A DNA stretch of 64,000 bases from Coraliomargarita sp965656715 (GCA_965656715.1 CBFHLR010000015.1:1-64000); one strand, 5' to 3'. Positions 8,767 through 18,722 are shown, numbered from the stretch's first letter. The notes: generated from the letters alone by a model not told the origin. Translations and numbers: made by a program.

Positions 8767-11634
8767 CTACTCCTTATACAGTGCGCGCAATTGATCGAGC
8801 GTGACCTCTGTGTCGGGGGCGAAGTCGGAGCCCTTCATGTATTCTAAAAGTGAATACCGAAACTGACGCGCAACCGGACGTGCATCCAGATCGCTTGCCA
8901 AATCCATGGAGCAGGCGATGAGCCGACCGTTGCCGACCTTGGCTTCCGCGAGTAGCGCCAGCTTGTAGTTGGTGTTCCAGTCATTGACCGGCTGAATCAG
9001 CGGACGATAGGCCTTCGGCCAGGAGTGTTCCATCTGCCATTGATCCAAAATCATCGGACGAGCGGTAGTCAGCAGCTCATACCAGTTCCAGTTGGTCGTC
9101 TTATCCGTCGGGAAATACGCGAACAGTGGATGCCCCGGGTCGCAAATTTGCCCCATCGTTTGTCCGGCTTTGCTGGCATAGACCGTGCACCAGTAGGTGC
9201 TGGTGAAACACTGCGGCAAATATCCATTCACGCGCCCAGGCCTCGGCAACCACAACACCGTCCCACCCGACTCCAACACTTGCACGGTCTTCTTATCCAA
9301 GGAGGCGGTAATATGGACTGCCCCGGGCTTTTCGGCCGGCAGACTGGACGGATAGACCCAGAAGTCCCAATCGTTCTCGTAATCTTCGACACGCACGACC
9401 AGCTGATACTTCGCCGGAGCAACACATGTTGCTAACGGGAATTTCAACTGAGCCAGCTCAATCGCACTGCCAATCGAAACGTCTTGTCTCAGTTGCTGTG
9501 AATGCACGACCTTTGAGTCAGGTCCGATAATGGAAATCTCGATCATAGCGTTCGGGATGGGACGAGCACCGTAATGGGTGACTTCCACCGCGGCCTCGAA
9601 GGTTTCGTCCGGGGACCAGATGCGTTTTTCCAATCGAGCCAAGGGAACCGTCGGCGCGCAGAAGCGGCGAAACTCTTCACCCGTCACGTAGCCTTTATCC
9701 TCCCAGAAAGCGTCCAACACGCCCACAAGTGCAGTCCCCTGCCCCGGAAAATCCTGTAGCCCGAGCAGTTGGAACCCGGCCATCTCCGGAGTCCGCAGCG
9801 AGGCTTCGATTTCTTCTTTGAACTGCTGCACCTGCCAGCGGCCCGAGTGCTCGATGAAGTCGGGAACCTGATCCAACATGCCGCGTTCGATCAGTTGATC
9901 GTTTGCGATGGCCAAATAGGCTGGCTGGAAACTGCCGGTGTATTTGGCCTGCCATGCCGGATCCGGATAGCTGGCACGTTGCACAATTTCGTGCGAAATG
10001 AACGGCATTTCAAAGGACTTGATGACTTCACCCCAATCGATCGTGGTTTGTGGCGGTTGCGTGATGAAGTAGTTTTTACCCGTCGCCAAATAGCGCGCGG
10101 AATCCATCCCTTTCAGTTTGGCGTTGTATCCTTTGACGCCGACGAAGAAATCAAATTGGTCACGCACCTCCTTATCTTTGAGTGCGCGATTGTAATTGCA
10201 GCCACCGGAATACACCCGGCGATCGTCCTGATGCCAGGTTTTCAGCAGTTGTGCCATGTATACAGGTTCCGCGTGCATCTCATTACCGAGCGCCATCAGC
10301 AGAAACGAGGGATGATTTCCGTAGGTCTCCAGCATTCGCTTGGATTCGGCCATTGCCCATTCGAACACTGCGTCGTCTTCGACTCCCGCCCACATGCTCA
10401 CCTCAGGCTGCAGGTAGACGCCTTCAAGATCGGCGGCCTGAAACGCCGCGCGAGGCGGGCACCAGGAGTGGAAGCGAATGTGATTTAAGCCATACTCTTT
10501 TGCCTTGCGCATGATCTTCAGCCAGGACTCCAGGTCGGTCGGCGGGTAGCCGGTCTTGGGAAAGACGCAGCATTCCAAGGTGCCACGTAGGAAGATCGGG
10601 CTGCCATTCAAGAGCAGTCGCCTGCCGCTGCGCTGGATCTCGCGCAATCCGAAGGACGTCTCGTAGTGAGATGCGATTTGGTTGCCGTTCAGTGATACCT
10701 GCACCTCGTAGACGTTCGGGTTGAACTCGTCCCAAAGCACGGCCTGCTCACCGAGCTCAAGCAGAACCTCTTGTTCTCCGCCCTGCGCCGACCAGCGGGC
10801 CTGGGTCTTTTTCGTGAGCACGGTCTTTCCGTTTTGCGTCACGACCGTGGTTAAAACGCCTGCTCCAGCCGTCTTGCGCTGGTCTTTGATATGCACCGTC
10901 ATGCGTGCCTGGCGATTGCTAACATCCGGGTATACCTTCACATCCTCAACAAATGCAGGCGTAGTGCACTGCAGTTCCATGCGCCCGATGATTCCATTCC
11001 AGGCTGACTGAGTCTGATCGGAGACACTATGCGCATCAATGCCGAGGTAGAGTAGCATACTGTTATCCATACGGATCGTCAGCGTGTGCTTGCCCGGTTT
11101 TAAGGAAGACAAATCGTAGGTATGAGGCATGCCCATCGCCCAACTGGTGCCCACGGCCCGACCATTCACCCAAAGGCTTGATTGCCAATGGCAGCGCTCG
11201 AGAAAGAGGGAAATGCGCTGCCCTTGCCAAGCGTCCGGGATGGTGACCGTGCGCTGATACCATGCCGGGCCCACATAATGCCGCTTGGGATTCAGCAGAT
11301 ACGGAAACAGATAATTATCATCCGCGCGATAGCGCTCATACATCGGATGCTCGAAATAGTTCGGGAAGTTTTTCTTAATCACCCGCTTGGCGATCCACTC
11401 CGTTTCGAAGTTGGGAACGTTTCCGTAGCCCTGCTCCTGTAAGGCACCGGGGAGTTGAATCGGTCCATGCGCGGCCGGAAATGCCATATTCCAGCCCTGC
11501 GACTGCCCCACGTTATCCGGATCCAGTGCAAGCTTCCACTCGCCCGCAAGCGAGATGGATTTACCGAACACATTGCCCGCACAAAACAAACAAAGTATTC
11601 CGATGAACCATATCGAGCAATTTAGCATTTTCAT
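8767..11634 (-). CDS. GH2-family glycoside hydrolase, 955 aa
   Basis: Secreted exo-glycosidase of the GH2 type. A signal peptide (about 1-24) is followed by the jelly-roll sugar-binding domain (ISLAGEWKLAL, WYQRTVTIP, LWVNGRAVG), an Ig-like domain, a TIM barrel (RGTLECCVFP, NHIRFHSWCPPRAA) and a C-terminal domain without an evident family name. GNHPSFLLMALGNEMH carries the probable acid/base Glu452. FISHEIV carries the candidate nucleophile Glu549, preceded by Ser-His where beta-galactosidases have Gly. It is homologous along its length to the 27930-30773 product and less so to LacZ. First gene of the operon that runs left to position 1, driven by the promoter at 11672-11716. Substrate unknown; a beta-galactoside or beta-uronide is possible. 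Confidence 0.9.
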   Translation of the reverse strand: MKMLNCSIWFIGILCLFCAGNVFGKSISLAGEWKLALDPDNVGQSQGWNMAFPAAHGPIQLPGALQEQGYGNVPNFETEWIAKRVIKKNFPNYFEHPMYERYRADDNYLFPYLLNPKRHYVGPAWYQRTVTIPDAWQGQRISLFLERCHWQSSLWVNGRAVGTSWAMGMPHTYDLSSLKPGKHTLTIRMDNSMLLYLGIDAHSVSDQTQSAWNGIIGRMELQCTTPAFVEDVKVYPDVSNRQARMTVHIKDQRKTAGAGVLTTVVTQNGKTVLTKKTQARWSAQGGEQEVLLELGEQAVLWDEFNPNVYEVQVSLNGNQIASHYETSFGLREIQRSGRRLLLNGSPIFLRGTLECCVFPKTGYPPTDLESWLKIMRKAKEYGLNHIRFHSWCPPRAAFQAADLEGVYLQPEVSMWAGVEDDAVFEWAMAESKRMLETYGNHPSFLLMALGNEMHAEPVYMAQLLKTWHQDDRRVYSGGCNYNRALKDKEVRDQFDFFVGVKGYNAKLKGMDSARYLATGKNYFITQPPQTTIDWGEVIKSFEMPFISHEIVQRASYPDPAWQAKYTGSFQPAYLAIANDQLIERGMLDQVPDFIEHSGRWQVQQFKEEIEASLRTPEMAGFQLLGLQDFPGQGTALVGVLDAFWEDKGYVTGEEFRRFCAPTVPLARLEKRIWSPDETFEAAVEVTHYGARPIPNAMIEISIIGPDSKVVHSQQLRQDVSIGSAIELAQLKFPLATCVAPAKYQLVVRVEDYENDWDFWVYPSSLPAEKPGAVHITASLDKKTVQVLESGGTVLWLPRPGRVNGYLPQCFTSTYWCTVYASKAGQTMGQICDPGHPLFAYFPTDKTTNWNWYELLTTARPMILDQWQMEHSWPKAYRPLIQPVNDWNTNYKLALLAEAKVGNGRLIACSMDLASDLDARPVARQFRYSLLEYMKGSDFAPDTEVTLDQLRALYKE

Positions 11635-11671
11635 ATATTCTCGGTAGCTAATTATTGATTAAACTGCATCC

Positions 11672-11716
11672 AGTATAGCTGATTCAGCAAACTGCGTAAG
11701 CTACTGAAATCAGTAG
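11672..11716 (-). promoter_or_regulatory. Palindrome-regulated promoter of the GH2-sulfatase operon
   Basis: Perfect inverted repeat CTACTGA-AA-TCAGTAG at 11701-11716, one base, then on the minus strand a -35 TTACGC (11699-11694), a 16-base spacer and a -10 TATACT (11677-11672). The start codon at 11634 is 37 bases after the -10. The same arrangement recurs at 23254, 35446, 45854, 51006, 56945 and 61516. With normal sigma-70 numbering the palindrome is centred near -43, a position used by class II activators. Confidence 0.85.
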
Positions 11717-12058
11717 GAGTGCTCATTGCTCAAAAGGCCGTCGCATGAAGAACGAATACGAAAATCTTAAAGATTACGAAGTGAAGCCTTATTCAGCCTA
11801 TCAATGCAAAAGCCGCTGCGGGATTCTATCTTCTACGTTTGGTGCTTTGACCCGTTCTGAGTCCTGAGCGACTTGGCACTTGGCGACTTTTTGACTTGCA
11901 CATTGAATGTGCAGAGCTGTAACAGTAAATGACAATAAGCAACATGGCAAACTTCTGAACAGATTGACCCCGCTCAAGCTATTTGATTTCAAGATCGGTG
12001 GATTTGCGCTGTCCCGAAGCAACAGAACCAGCTTCTATTATTTCAAACTGATTATCCA
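11717..12058 (+). other. Intergenic region with a 17-bp palindrome
   Basis: No gene is evident in these 342 bases between divergent units. At 11897-11913 there is a perfect palindrome, TGCACATT-g-AATGTGCA, about 146 bases before the start at 12059. It could be an operator for the plus-strand unit; nothing else supports a role. Confidence 0.4.
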
Positions 12059-12736
12059 ATGCGTTTACCCTCATTCCTCCTCCTGCTCTGCCTTTGTGGA
12101 ACTCAACTAGTCACCCTTCATGCAAACGATGTAGTGACACTGACCAACAAGGAGGGCACAAGCATACAAGCCATTCTGCTGGATTATTCTCCAACGGATC
12201 AGATCGTTGAGATCCGCCTGACAGCCAATAATAAACGAATGAAAGTTAAGGAAGATCTCTTTGACGACAATTCGATGAATACCATCAAAGATTGGTATCA
12301 GCTAATCGCCGCGACGCGGAAGATCAACATTCGGGCCGAACAGGTCTCCAATAAAGATGGTGGTCGGCATTATGACATCGAGTTTAGCAGCATGGCAGAA
12401 GGATCTGTGAAGCAACTCCGTGTTGAATACCAGATTCCAATCAAATCCATACGCGTGGAAATCGTCAAAAGTAGCAGCGGCAGTGGAAAAAAGAAAAAAA
12501 CGAAAACCAAAGAGATCGAACACGAATCCACCAGCGTGACCAGCGGAAGTATTGATGTCGGAACAATTGAGGCGAGAGGCCGTGCAACGTTTTCGACCCA
12601 AACCATCGCCAAAAGCGGCCCCAAGGGTCGAAATTATCCCAAGGGCGCCTATTTCAAGGTTTACATGGGCGATCAGTTGATCCGTGAGATTATGACCGAG
12701 CCTAGCGTCCAACAGTGGGTGAGTAAATACAAGTAA
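12059..12736 (+). CDS. Secreted SHD1-like domain protein of unknown function
   Basis: Protein of 225 residues with a signal peptide (about 1-22). Residues 25-80 (VVTLTNKEGTSIQAILLDY, ending DWYQ) resemble the SLA1-homology-domain-1-like module common in Planctomycetes and Verrucomicrobiota. The following 140 residues are beta-rich with a Lys-rich patch (SGSGKKKKTKTK near 144-155). No catalytic motif is seen. The same kind of domain is repeated at the C-terminus of the TIM-barrel protein at 23369-24748. The gene faces away from the GH2 operon and is followed by a terminator. Function unknown. Confidence 0.8.
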   Translation: MRLPSFLLLLCLCGTQLVTLHANDVVTLTNKEGTSIQAILLDYSPTDQIVEIRLTANNKRMKVKEDLFDDNSMNTIKDWYQLIAATRKINIRAEQVSNKDGGRHYDIEFSSMAEGSVKQLRVEYQIPIKSIRVEIVKSSSGSGKKKKTKTKEIEHESTSVTSGSIDVGTIEARGRATFSTQTIAKSGPKGRNYPKGAYFKVYMGDQLIREIMTEPSVQQWVSKYK

Positions 12737-12752
12737 ACGCCACAACGAAGAA

Positions 12753-12784
12753 ACGACAACTCAGCTTCCAAGCTGTCGTCTTTT
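12753..12784 (+). terminator. Intrinsic terminator after the SHD1-like gene
   Basis: ACGACA and GCTT pair with AAGC and TGTCGT around a small bulge, followed by CTTTT. It lies 17 bases downstream of the stop codon at 12736. The rest of 12785-13050 shows no gene or strong signal. Confidence 0.6.
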
Positions 12785-13050
12785 GACTCTTCGGCGCAAG
12801 CGCGATAGCTCAATCCTTATGTCGTTATTTAAACTTCGCAAGCTGGATCGTTTTCTTCATGTTACTATCAATTTTAAACCTTTCCACTTTTGATCCCCAA
12901 TAAAACGTAATATAATCAAGCAGCCTCAAACAGCTTGAACGAGCTTACAGACGAAATGGCGCTCCGCCCATAACGAGCACCTCTAAGATGCAACAAACAC
13001 TCGCTTATTGAATCTTGAATTAAAAGAGCGCACTACAGTAGCATTGAAGG

Positions 13051-14295
13051 GTGCAGATATCATTGATCATAAAACCCAAGACATTCCACCCCACCCTGAA
13101 ACTTGGCCTTACCGCATTCCTCTGCCTCACTTGCGCTGCCCTGTCCGTGAATGCGCAGAAAAAGGAGAAGGGTTCGAACCGGGGCTTGCAGTGGCGAATC
13201 CAACAACTGCACAAGGACAACAACGAGGGTCTCGCGGTCGGCGACATCAATGGTGACGGGAAGCTGGACATCTCGGCGGGTGAATTCTGGTATGCGGGTC
13301 CTGACTATAAGCAGTATTCTGTGCGGAAGCTGGTTCCCTTCGGGAAGGACTACCTTCAGAACAACGGCGAGCATCTCTACGATGTCGATGGCGATGGACA
13401 GCTGGATGTTGTCGCAGGAACATTCACCGAGACAAAAGTCTTTTGGTATAAGAACCCCGGACCGGATAATTATAAAAACGGGACACACTGGGAGCAGCAC
13501 CTGTGGATGGATACCGGCACCGGAAAGAATGAGGTAACTTTCTTCAGGGATTTCGACGGCGACGGGAAGCCCGAATGGATCGAGAACAGTTGGGGCGACC
13601 AGACACCGCTCTACATTTGGAAGATGCAGAAGACTGCCGATGTCGGCGCACCAGTCATGCAAAAACACTTGGTCAGCAAAACCGCGAATGGACACGGCAT
13701 GGGATTCGGTGACATCAACAGCGACGGACGTGAGGACATTATTTTCAAGCAAGGCTGGCTCGAACAGCCGGCGGACGGCCCCTACAGCGGGGAGTGGAAG
13801 TATCATCCGGACTTCACCCTTCCACACTCCTGCTGCCCGATGATCGTGGCCGACCTGAACGATGATGGCCGCAACGATATCATTTGGGCCGACGGCCATA
13901 ACTATGGCATCTATTGGGAAGAACAACAGGAGCCGCAAAGCAATGGTGCGACCACCTGGCGCCAGCACCTGATCGACAAGAAACTTTCGCAGGCTCATGC
14001 CCTTGTCTGGGAGGACATCGACAACGACGGTGAGCCCGAGCTAATAGCGGGCAAGCGATACTATGGTCATTCCGGTAGAGACCCCGGAGCCAACGACCCA
14101 ACCCAAGTCGTTTACTACGACTTCAACAAGGACAACCTTCGTTTCAGGAAGCATATCATAGGAGAGGGTCCCGCTGGCGAAGGGCCGGGCATTGGACTGC
14201 AGATCCGGGTCGCCGACCTCGACGAAAACGGCTGGAAAGATGTCATCGTGCCCGGAAAAACCGGCACCTACATCCTGTGGAACGACGGCCCTTGA
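13051..14295 (+). CDS. Secreted FG-GAP/VCBS repeat protein
   Basis: Protein of 414 residues with a GTG start at 13051 (TTG at 13063 is an alternative) and a signal peptide ending VNAQ. It contains at least five calcium-binding beta-propeller repeats of the FG-GAP/VCBS type: GDINGDGKLDI, DVDGDGQLDV, DFDGDGKPEW, DINSDGREDI, DLNDDGRNDI, DIDNDGEPEL and DLDENGWKDV. Such propellers commonly bind carbohydrate or act as adhesive or lyase scaffolds. No catalytic signature can be named. It converges with the DUF1080 gene ending at 14356. A role in glycan binding at the cell surface is inference. Confidence 0.88.
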   Translation: MQISLIIKPKTFHPTLKLGLTAFLCLTCAALSVNAQKKEKGSNRGLQWRIQQLHKDNNEGLAVGDINGDGKLDISAGEFWYAGPDYKQYSVRKLVPFGKDYLQNNGEHLYDVDGDGQLDVVAGTFTETKVFWYKNPGPDNYKNGTHWEQHLWMDTGTGKNEVTFFRDFDGDGKPEWIENSWGDQTPLYIWKMQKTADVGAPVMQKHLVSKTANGHGMGFGDINSDGREDIIFKQGWLEQPADGPYSGEWKYHPDFTLPHSCCPMIVADLNDDGRNDIIWADGHNYGIYWEEQQEPQSNGATTWRQHLIDKKLSQAHALVWEDIDNDGEPELIAGKRYYGHSGRDPGANDPTQVVYYDFNKDNLRFRKHIIGEGPAGEGPGIGLQIRVADLDENGWKDVIVPGKTGTYILWNDGP

Positions 14296-14355
14296 TAAGG
14301 GAAGTCGGACCAGCTGTATTCATGTCATTCGACGAAATTGTGCCGAGTCGCGGTG

Positions 14356-14937
14356 TTAGAGCGGGCGGATCTCGATGCTTCGGATATGGATGGCCATCCC
14401 CTTATACTGTTCGCCACCGTGAACCTGGATGGCGATGCTACCTTTGGTATGCTTGGTGTCTTCTGCCTCTCCGACCAATTGGCCGTTGAGCCAAAGCTTG
14501 AGTGTGGAACCGTCGGCAAGGACACGGCCTTCGTTCCAGTCGTCTTGCTTTTCGAGCGACTTGTCCATGTTCGCGGTGATGAATAATTTCCCGGGGCAAT
14601 AGAGTCCGCCACTGAGTGACTTCGGGTGCTTTAGGATGTCGAACTGATAGCCCCCCTTCCCATTAAAGCGAAACCAGACACCACTGTTTGCAGGCCAGTC
14701 GACCTTATAGCTGAAGCGCAGTTCAAAGTTATCGTATTCGGTGTCGGAGATAATGTTACCGCCTTTAGGTGTCTTCTGGATGCCGGTCAGCACGCCATCT
14801 ACAATCTTGGCATCGGCATCACCACTGAGGGTCCAACCGGTGAGGTCTTTACCGTTAAACAGTGGCGTCCACTCGCTGGCGAGGAGCGAGGATGCGGCGA
14901 AGAGTGCGAGGAGAAGTGTAATGCTGTAGCGTTTCAT
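14356..14937 (-). CDS. DUF1080 / 3-keto-disaccharide hydrolase-type protein
   Basis: Secreted protein of 193 residues: signal peptide (1-20), then a single DUF1080 concanavalin-like domain (EWTPLFNGKDLTGW, NFELRFSYKVDWPANSGV, GGYQFDI, IHIRSIEIRPL). Members of this family cleave or eliminate 3-keto-glycosides after C3 oxidation by a Gfo/Idh/MocA dehydrogenase. Two such dehydrogenases lie directly upstream in the same operon, the nearer one only 26 bases away. The combination strongly suggests a 3-keto-glycoside step, although the substrate is unknown. Confidence 0.9.
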   Translation of the reverse strand: MKRYSITLLLALFAASSLLASEWTPLFNGKDLTGWTLSGDADAKIVDGVLTGIQKTPKGGNIISDTEYDNFELRFSYKVDWPANSGVWFRFNGKGGYQFDILKHPKSLSGGLYCPGKLFITANMDKSLEKQDDWNEGRVLADGSTLKLWLNGQLVGEAEDTKHTKGSIAIQVHGGEQYKGMAIHIRSIEIRPL

Positions 14938-14963
14938 TCTTTCAAGATGAGTTAGAAATTAAA

Positions 14964-16259
14964 TTAGATCGTATACGGTGCGCGACGTTCGTAACTAAAG
15001 GTGCCAACGGATTCGGCTTCTTTATCGTTGGGGAAGGTCTCGCTCACTGGATCAAAGGTGACCTTGCGGCCAAGCTTCCAACTGGTTGCAGCTGCGAAGC
15101 AAGCCATGTGCCCATAACGTGCGACCGTTGAGTTGCAGACTGGCTGCTGACGTGATTTCACGCAGTCGAGAAAATTGCGGGCATGATCAACACAATTGGT
15201 GCCAGCGAGCCTGTCGTAGCTGCGTCCTTCGATCAACTTTGGATCGCTGACAGCCATGACCTTAAAGTCTCCGGCTTCGACCCAGCCCTGATCGCCTTCG
15301 AAACGCACGGGGCAAGATCCCAGCCCGGGGGACCAGTCACCGACACCATCACCTTTTGCGGAGATGCGCATGACGAGCTTGATGCCATTTGCATAGGTTC
15401 CGGTAATGGTGGTCCCATCCGTTTCAAATTCGATCGGCGTCGTGCCATCGGCGCCGGCCGCCCACTGGCACAGGTCGACGGTATGGGTGCCCCATTCGGG
15501 CAGGCGGTAAGCAGCATAAAACCCTTTGTGACCTTTCCATCGGCTACGACAATAAGCTGAGTTAAACGGAACCATCGGTGCGGGCCCCACCCACTTATCC
15601 CAATCAATGAGCTCTGGATCAGGTAATGGCTCTTCCGGAAGTGGTGCCGCGTAGTCGCTCAATTGGAGGATGCCAGCGTGAACCGACTTCAGCTTCCCAA
15701 GCTTGCCGCTACGTGCGAGTTCGGCTGCGAGTGCAAAATTCTGAACGCTGCGGCGCTGAGTGCCCGCTTGGAAGACGCGCTTGTGCTTGAGCACGGCTTC
15801 ATCGAGTTCGCGGCTTTCCTGTATGTTCATTGAACACGGTTTTTCGCAATAAATGTCTTTGCCTGCGCGGGCAGCGTAAATTGATGCAGTGGTGTGCCAA
15901 CGGTCGCCGGTCGCAATGATGACGGCATCAATATCATCCCTGCCAAGCACGTCGTGCATGTCGACGTAGGTGTCGCACTGCTTGACTCCATATTTGCGCA
16001 TGGCCAGTCGCTGCACGATTTCCCGCCGTTCTTTTTGCGGGTCGGCAATGGCCAGGAATTGAAAGTCCGGATGCTGAAAAAAGGCACCAAGCACTGCCCG
16101 GCCTCTGCCGCCGAGGCCGATGCCTCCAACCGTGATACGGTTCGACGGAGCCACTGCCCCGTTGAGGCCGAGAGCCGAGCCGGGGATAATCATCGGCATG
16201 CCCGCAAGCACTGCGGCTTGCTTGAGAAAGGTGCGTCGGGGTTGTTGGGGTGACTTCAT
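14964..16259 (-). CDS. Tat-exported Gfo/Idh/MocA-family oxidoreductase
   Basis: Periplasmic NAD(P)-dependent sugar oxidoreductase of 431 residues. A twin-arginine signal (QPRRTFLKQ) precedes the Rossmann fold (ITVGGIGLGGRGRAVLG), then VIIATGDRWH and the family signature EKPCSMN (catalytic Lys within EKP). The C-terminal alpha/beta domain carries DLCQWAAGAD. Exported members of this family usually hold their cofactor tightly and oxidise C3 of glycosides. It sits between the DUF1080 gene and the cupin gene and shares their strand, with gaps of 26 and 7 bases. Confidence 0.93.
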   Translation of the reverse strand: MKSPQQPRRTFLKQAAVLAGMPMIIPGSALGLNGAVAPSNRITVGGIGLGGRGRAVLGAFFQHPDFQFLAIADPQKERREIVQRLAMRKYGVKQCDTYVDMHDVLGRDDIDAVIIATGDRWHTTASIYAARAGKDIYCEKPCSMNIQESRELDEAVLKHKRVFQAGTQRRSVQNFALAAELARSGKLGKLKSVHAGILQLSDYAAPLPEEPLPDPELIDWDKWVGPAPMVPFNSAYCRSRWKGHKGFYAAYRLPEWGTHTVDLCQWAAGADGTTPIEFETDGTTITGTYANGIKLVMRISAKGDGVGDWSPGLGSCPVRFEGDQGWVEAGDFKVMAVSDPKLIEGRSYDRLAGTNCVDHARNFLDCVKSRQQPVCNSTVARYGHMACFAAATSWKLGRKVTFDPVSETFPNDKEAESVGTFSYERRAPYTI

Positions 16260-16266
16260 AGTGTTG

Positions 16267-17472
16267 TTACAGGTTTAAATCGGGGTTCATCGGACCAAAG
16301 TGCTTCAGCATGACAATGGGATCGGTTTTCGATGTATTGGTGATTTGGACACCTTCCCGAGCGGCTTGTTCGGAAACAAAATACTCATCGTGCGTCAACT
16401 GGCCAAAGCGGATCATGGTCGGTGTTTCGATATCCCAGACACCCATAGTGCCGTGCCCCTGCATCATGATCATGCCATAGCAGGCAGCATCTTTGATGGT
16501 GACCGTTCGTCCGGGCAAAATCGTCAATTCCTTGGCGCTGTAAGCCTCGTTACGATAGCAGATCCACTTGTCAATGTAGCCGAGCTCTTGTGCTTCTTCA
16601 GCAGAGTGCAGTGGCTTCGGCTCCATGAAGTGATCCTCGACGAAGTTCGGGTTCACATTCGCCTCCCAGTCGATCACTTCCATGAGGTAGTTGTGATCGC
16701 CCATGCGGTCTTCAGGTGTATTGACCCAAAGCAGCTCCTCCGGGATGACCTGATGGTTCGTCAACGATTGATACATCGCAAAGATGTCTGATGCTTTCTG
16801 CGGCTCGTAAGTGCACAGGCTTCCGGGAGCATGCAGAATGCCGGGCGGCACGTCCCAACCGGTGCCCGGCTGGAGACGATAGGCTTTGGATAGGTTCGTT
16901 ATTTCATTGTCACCCTTGTTGAAGTTTTTCAGGCACTCAAGCACTTGCTCTTTCGTGGTGCCCGGCTCAAAACCAAAGAAGGTATAGGGAAAGTCTGCAC
17001 CGTAGTTGTTCACCTGCGGTGGGAAGTAATACGCTTCCGGTTTGCCGTTCTGGTTGACCAGTGCGGCATGCTCATCGCGATGATGGATGTGGTGCGGTAA
17101 CGGACCCTTGTTGTCGAAGAATTTTGAATACATCGGCCAGCTTGCATATTCGTCCCAAAGACGATCACCGATGACCTGCCCCTTAAGCTCTGCGACCGCG
17201 TCCAGCAGGGTCACTTGTTGGTCTTCGAAGACGACCTGACTGAGGCCTTCGTCCTTGCTGGTCAAAGGACCATTTTGCGCTGGAGTGGTCGAGGCAAACC
17301 AACGCTCGTCGATGCCGCCGCGTTCACCGCCGAAGCAGTAGTAATCATCCGGATGCAGTTTGATGCGGCGACCGGGGATACAAAAGGAACGTGGCACCCA
17401 GGTAGGTGCAAGGCGAAGAATCCCCTGCCCTTGGTCAAGGGCGAGATTTACGGTGTTACTGGAAGTGGTCAT
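16267..17472 (-). CDS. Cupin / mannose-6-phosphate-isomerase-like protein
   Basis: Cytoplasmic protein of 401 residues without a signal peptide. The N-terminal cupin includes a metal-binding cluster LPHHIHHRDEHA (about residues 125-136) and a further conserved segment at GWDVPPGILHAPGS. A second cupin-like half follows (ELTILPGRTVTIKD). The layout is like class I phosphomannose isomerases, but the substrate cannot be told. It is flanked by two Gfo/Idh/MocA oxidoreductases in the same operon, so a role in isomerising an oxidised or rare sugar is likely but inferred. Confidence 0.8.
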   Translation of the reverse strand: MTTSSNTVNLALDQGQGILRLAPTWVPRSFCIPGRRIKLHPDDYYCFGGERGGIDERWFASTTPAQNGPLTSKDEGLSQVVFEDQQVTLLDAVAELKGQVIGDRLWDEYASWPMYSKFFDNKGPLPHHIHHRDEHAALVNQNGKPEAYYFPPQVNNYGADFPYTFFGFEPGTTKEQVLECLKNFNKGDNEITNLSKAYRLQPGTGWDVPPGILHAPGSLCTYEPQKASDIFAMYQSLTNHQVIPEELLWVNTPEDRMGDHNYLMEVIDWEANVNPNFVEDHFMEPKPLHSAEEAQELGYIDKWICYRNEAYSAKELTILPGRTVTIKDAACYGMIMMQGHGTMGVWDIETPTMIRFGQLTHDEYFVSEQAAREGVQITNTSKTDPIVMLKHFGPMNPDLNL

Positions 17473-17488
17473 ATTTTGAGGCGATTAC

Positions 17489-18634
17489 TTATAGGTTTTG
17501 GAGTTCAACCCATTGCTGGGACTTCGCGGATTCCAGGACGGCCTGACAAATGGCATCGGTTTTTACGCCGTCACTAAAATCGGGGTGGAAGGCTGGTTGC
17601 CCATCTTCCAGGCTCTTCAGGAAGCCATAGATGCAGTGCGTAAACGAATGCTCATAACCAATACTCAGGCCAGGCACCCACCACTTATCCATATACGGGT
17701 GCTCTCCTTCGCTGACATGGACCGAGCGCCAGCCTTTAAGATCACCATCCGCATTGTCGAAATATTCCAAGCGGTGAAGGTCATGCAGATCCCATGCGAG
17801 CGAGGCGTCACGACCGTTCATTTCGAAGGAATATTTCGCCTTATGCCCACGGGCGTAGCGGGTCGATTCGAAGATCGCCATTGAGCCATTTTCAAAGCGA
17901 GCAAGGAACGCACAGGCATCGTCAATCCCAACGGCCTGCTTTTCGCCGGTTTCATTGTGCACACGTTCTTTGACGAAGGTCTCGGTCATTGCACTCACCG
18001 AAGTAATGGAACCATTCAGCCACATCGCGGTGTCGATGCAATGCGCCAGCAAATCACCAGTCACGCCGCTGCCGGAGGCTTCGACATCCAAGCGCCAGAG
18101 TGCCTCGCCACCTTGAGGCAGGTCTTCACTGATGGTCCAGTCTTGCAAAAAGTTGGCGCGATAGTGGTAGATCCTGCCGAGCTTGCCCTCATCGACCAGT
18201 TGCTTGGCCATCGTAACGGCGGGAACGAAGCGATAGTTATACCAGACGAGCGTTTTCACCCCCGCTTTCTCTGCAGCTGCGGCGATCTCGCGGCTCTCCT
18301 GCAAGTTGCGTCCCAGCGGTTTTTCGCAAAGGATCATCTTGCCCGCCTCGGCGGCGGCGATAGCGATCTCTTTGTGCATGTGGTTAGGAGCTGCAATGTC
18401 GATCGCGTCAATATCCGAGCGCTCGATCAGCTCACGCCAATCCTGGGTGGTTTCTTCATAACCCCAGTTTTTTGCGAAAGCTTCGACGCGTTCTTTATTG
18501 CGACCGCAGGCAACCTTAAGCACGGGTTGATACTCACAGTCGAAGAAACGATTGACCTGGCGGTATGCATTCGAATGGGCGCGCCCCATGAATCCATAGC
18601 CAACAATCCCGATATTCAGTGTTTTCTTGGGCAT
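17489..18634 (-). CDS. Gfo/Idh/MocA-family oxidoreductase (cytoplasmic)
   Basis: NAD(P)-dependent oxidoreductase of 381 residues. It has the Rossmann motif NIGIVGYGFMGRAHSNAY, IDAIDIAAPNHMH, the EKPLGRN signature with catalytic Lys, and DLLAHCIDTAMWL in the C-terminal domain. No signal peptide, so it works inside the cell, in contrast to its Tat-exported neighbour. First gene of the four-gene operon ending in DUF1080, 88 bases downstream of the PAS-AraC gene. One possible role is re-reduction of the keto-sugar after uptake. Confidence 0.93.
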   Translation of the reverse strand: MPKKTLNIGIVGYGFMGRAHSNAYRQVNRFFDCEYQPVLKVACGRNKERVEAFAKNWGYEETTQDWRELIERSDIDAIDIAAPNHMHKEIAIAAAEAGKMILCEKPLGRNLQESREIAAAAEKAGVKTLVWYNYRFVPAVTMAKQLVDEGKLGRIYHYRANFLQDWTISEDLPQGGEALWRLDVEASGSGVTGDLLAHCIDTAMWLNGSITSVSAMTETFVKERVHNETGEKQAVGIDDACAFLARFENGSMAIFESTRYARGHKAKYSFEMNGRDASLAWDLHDLHRLEYFDNADGDLKGWRSVHVSEGEHPYMDKWWVPGLSIGYEHSFTHCIYGFLKSLEDGQPAFHPDFSDGVKTDAICQAVLESAKSQQWVELQNL

Positions 18635-18722
18635 AGTTAAAGCAGTTGAAGTGGACTCAATATAACATGTCCACGTCCTGCTTTATAGAATGGTTACGCC
18701 CCTTTTTTGGATAATATCGGCG

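Noticed and set aside
13060..13998. Long minus-strand frame of 312 codons
   Set aside because: It is the shadow of the FG-GAP/VCBS gene, whose plus-strand frame has clear repeats and a signal peptide.
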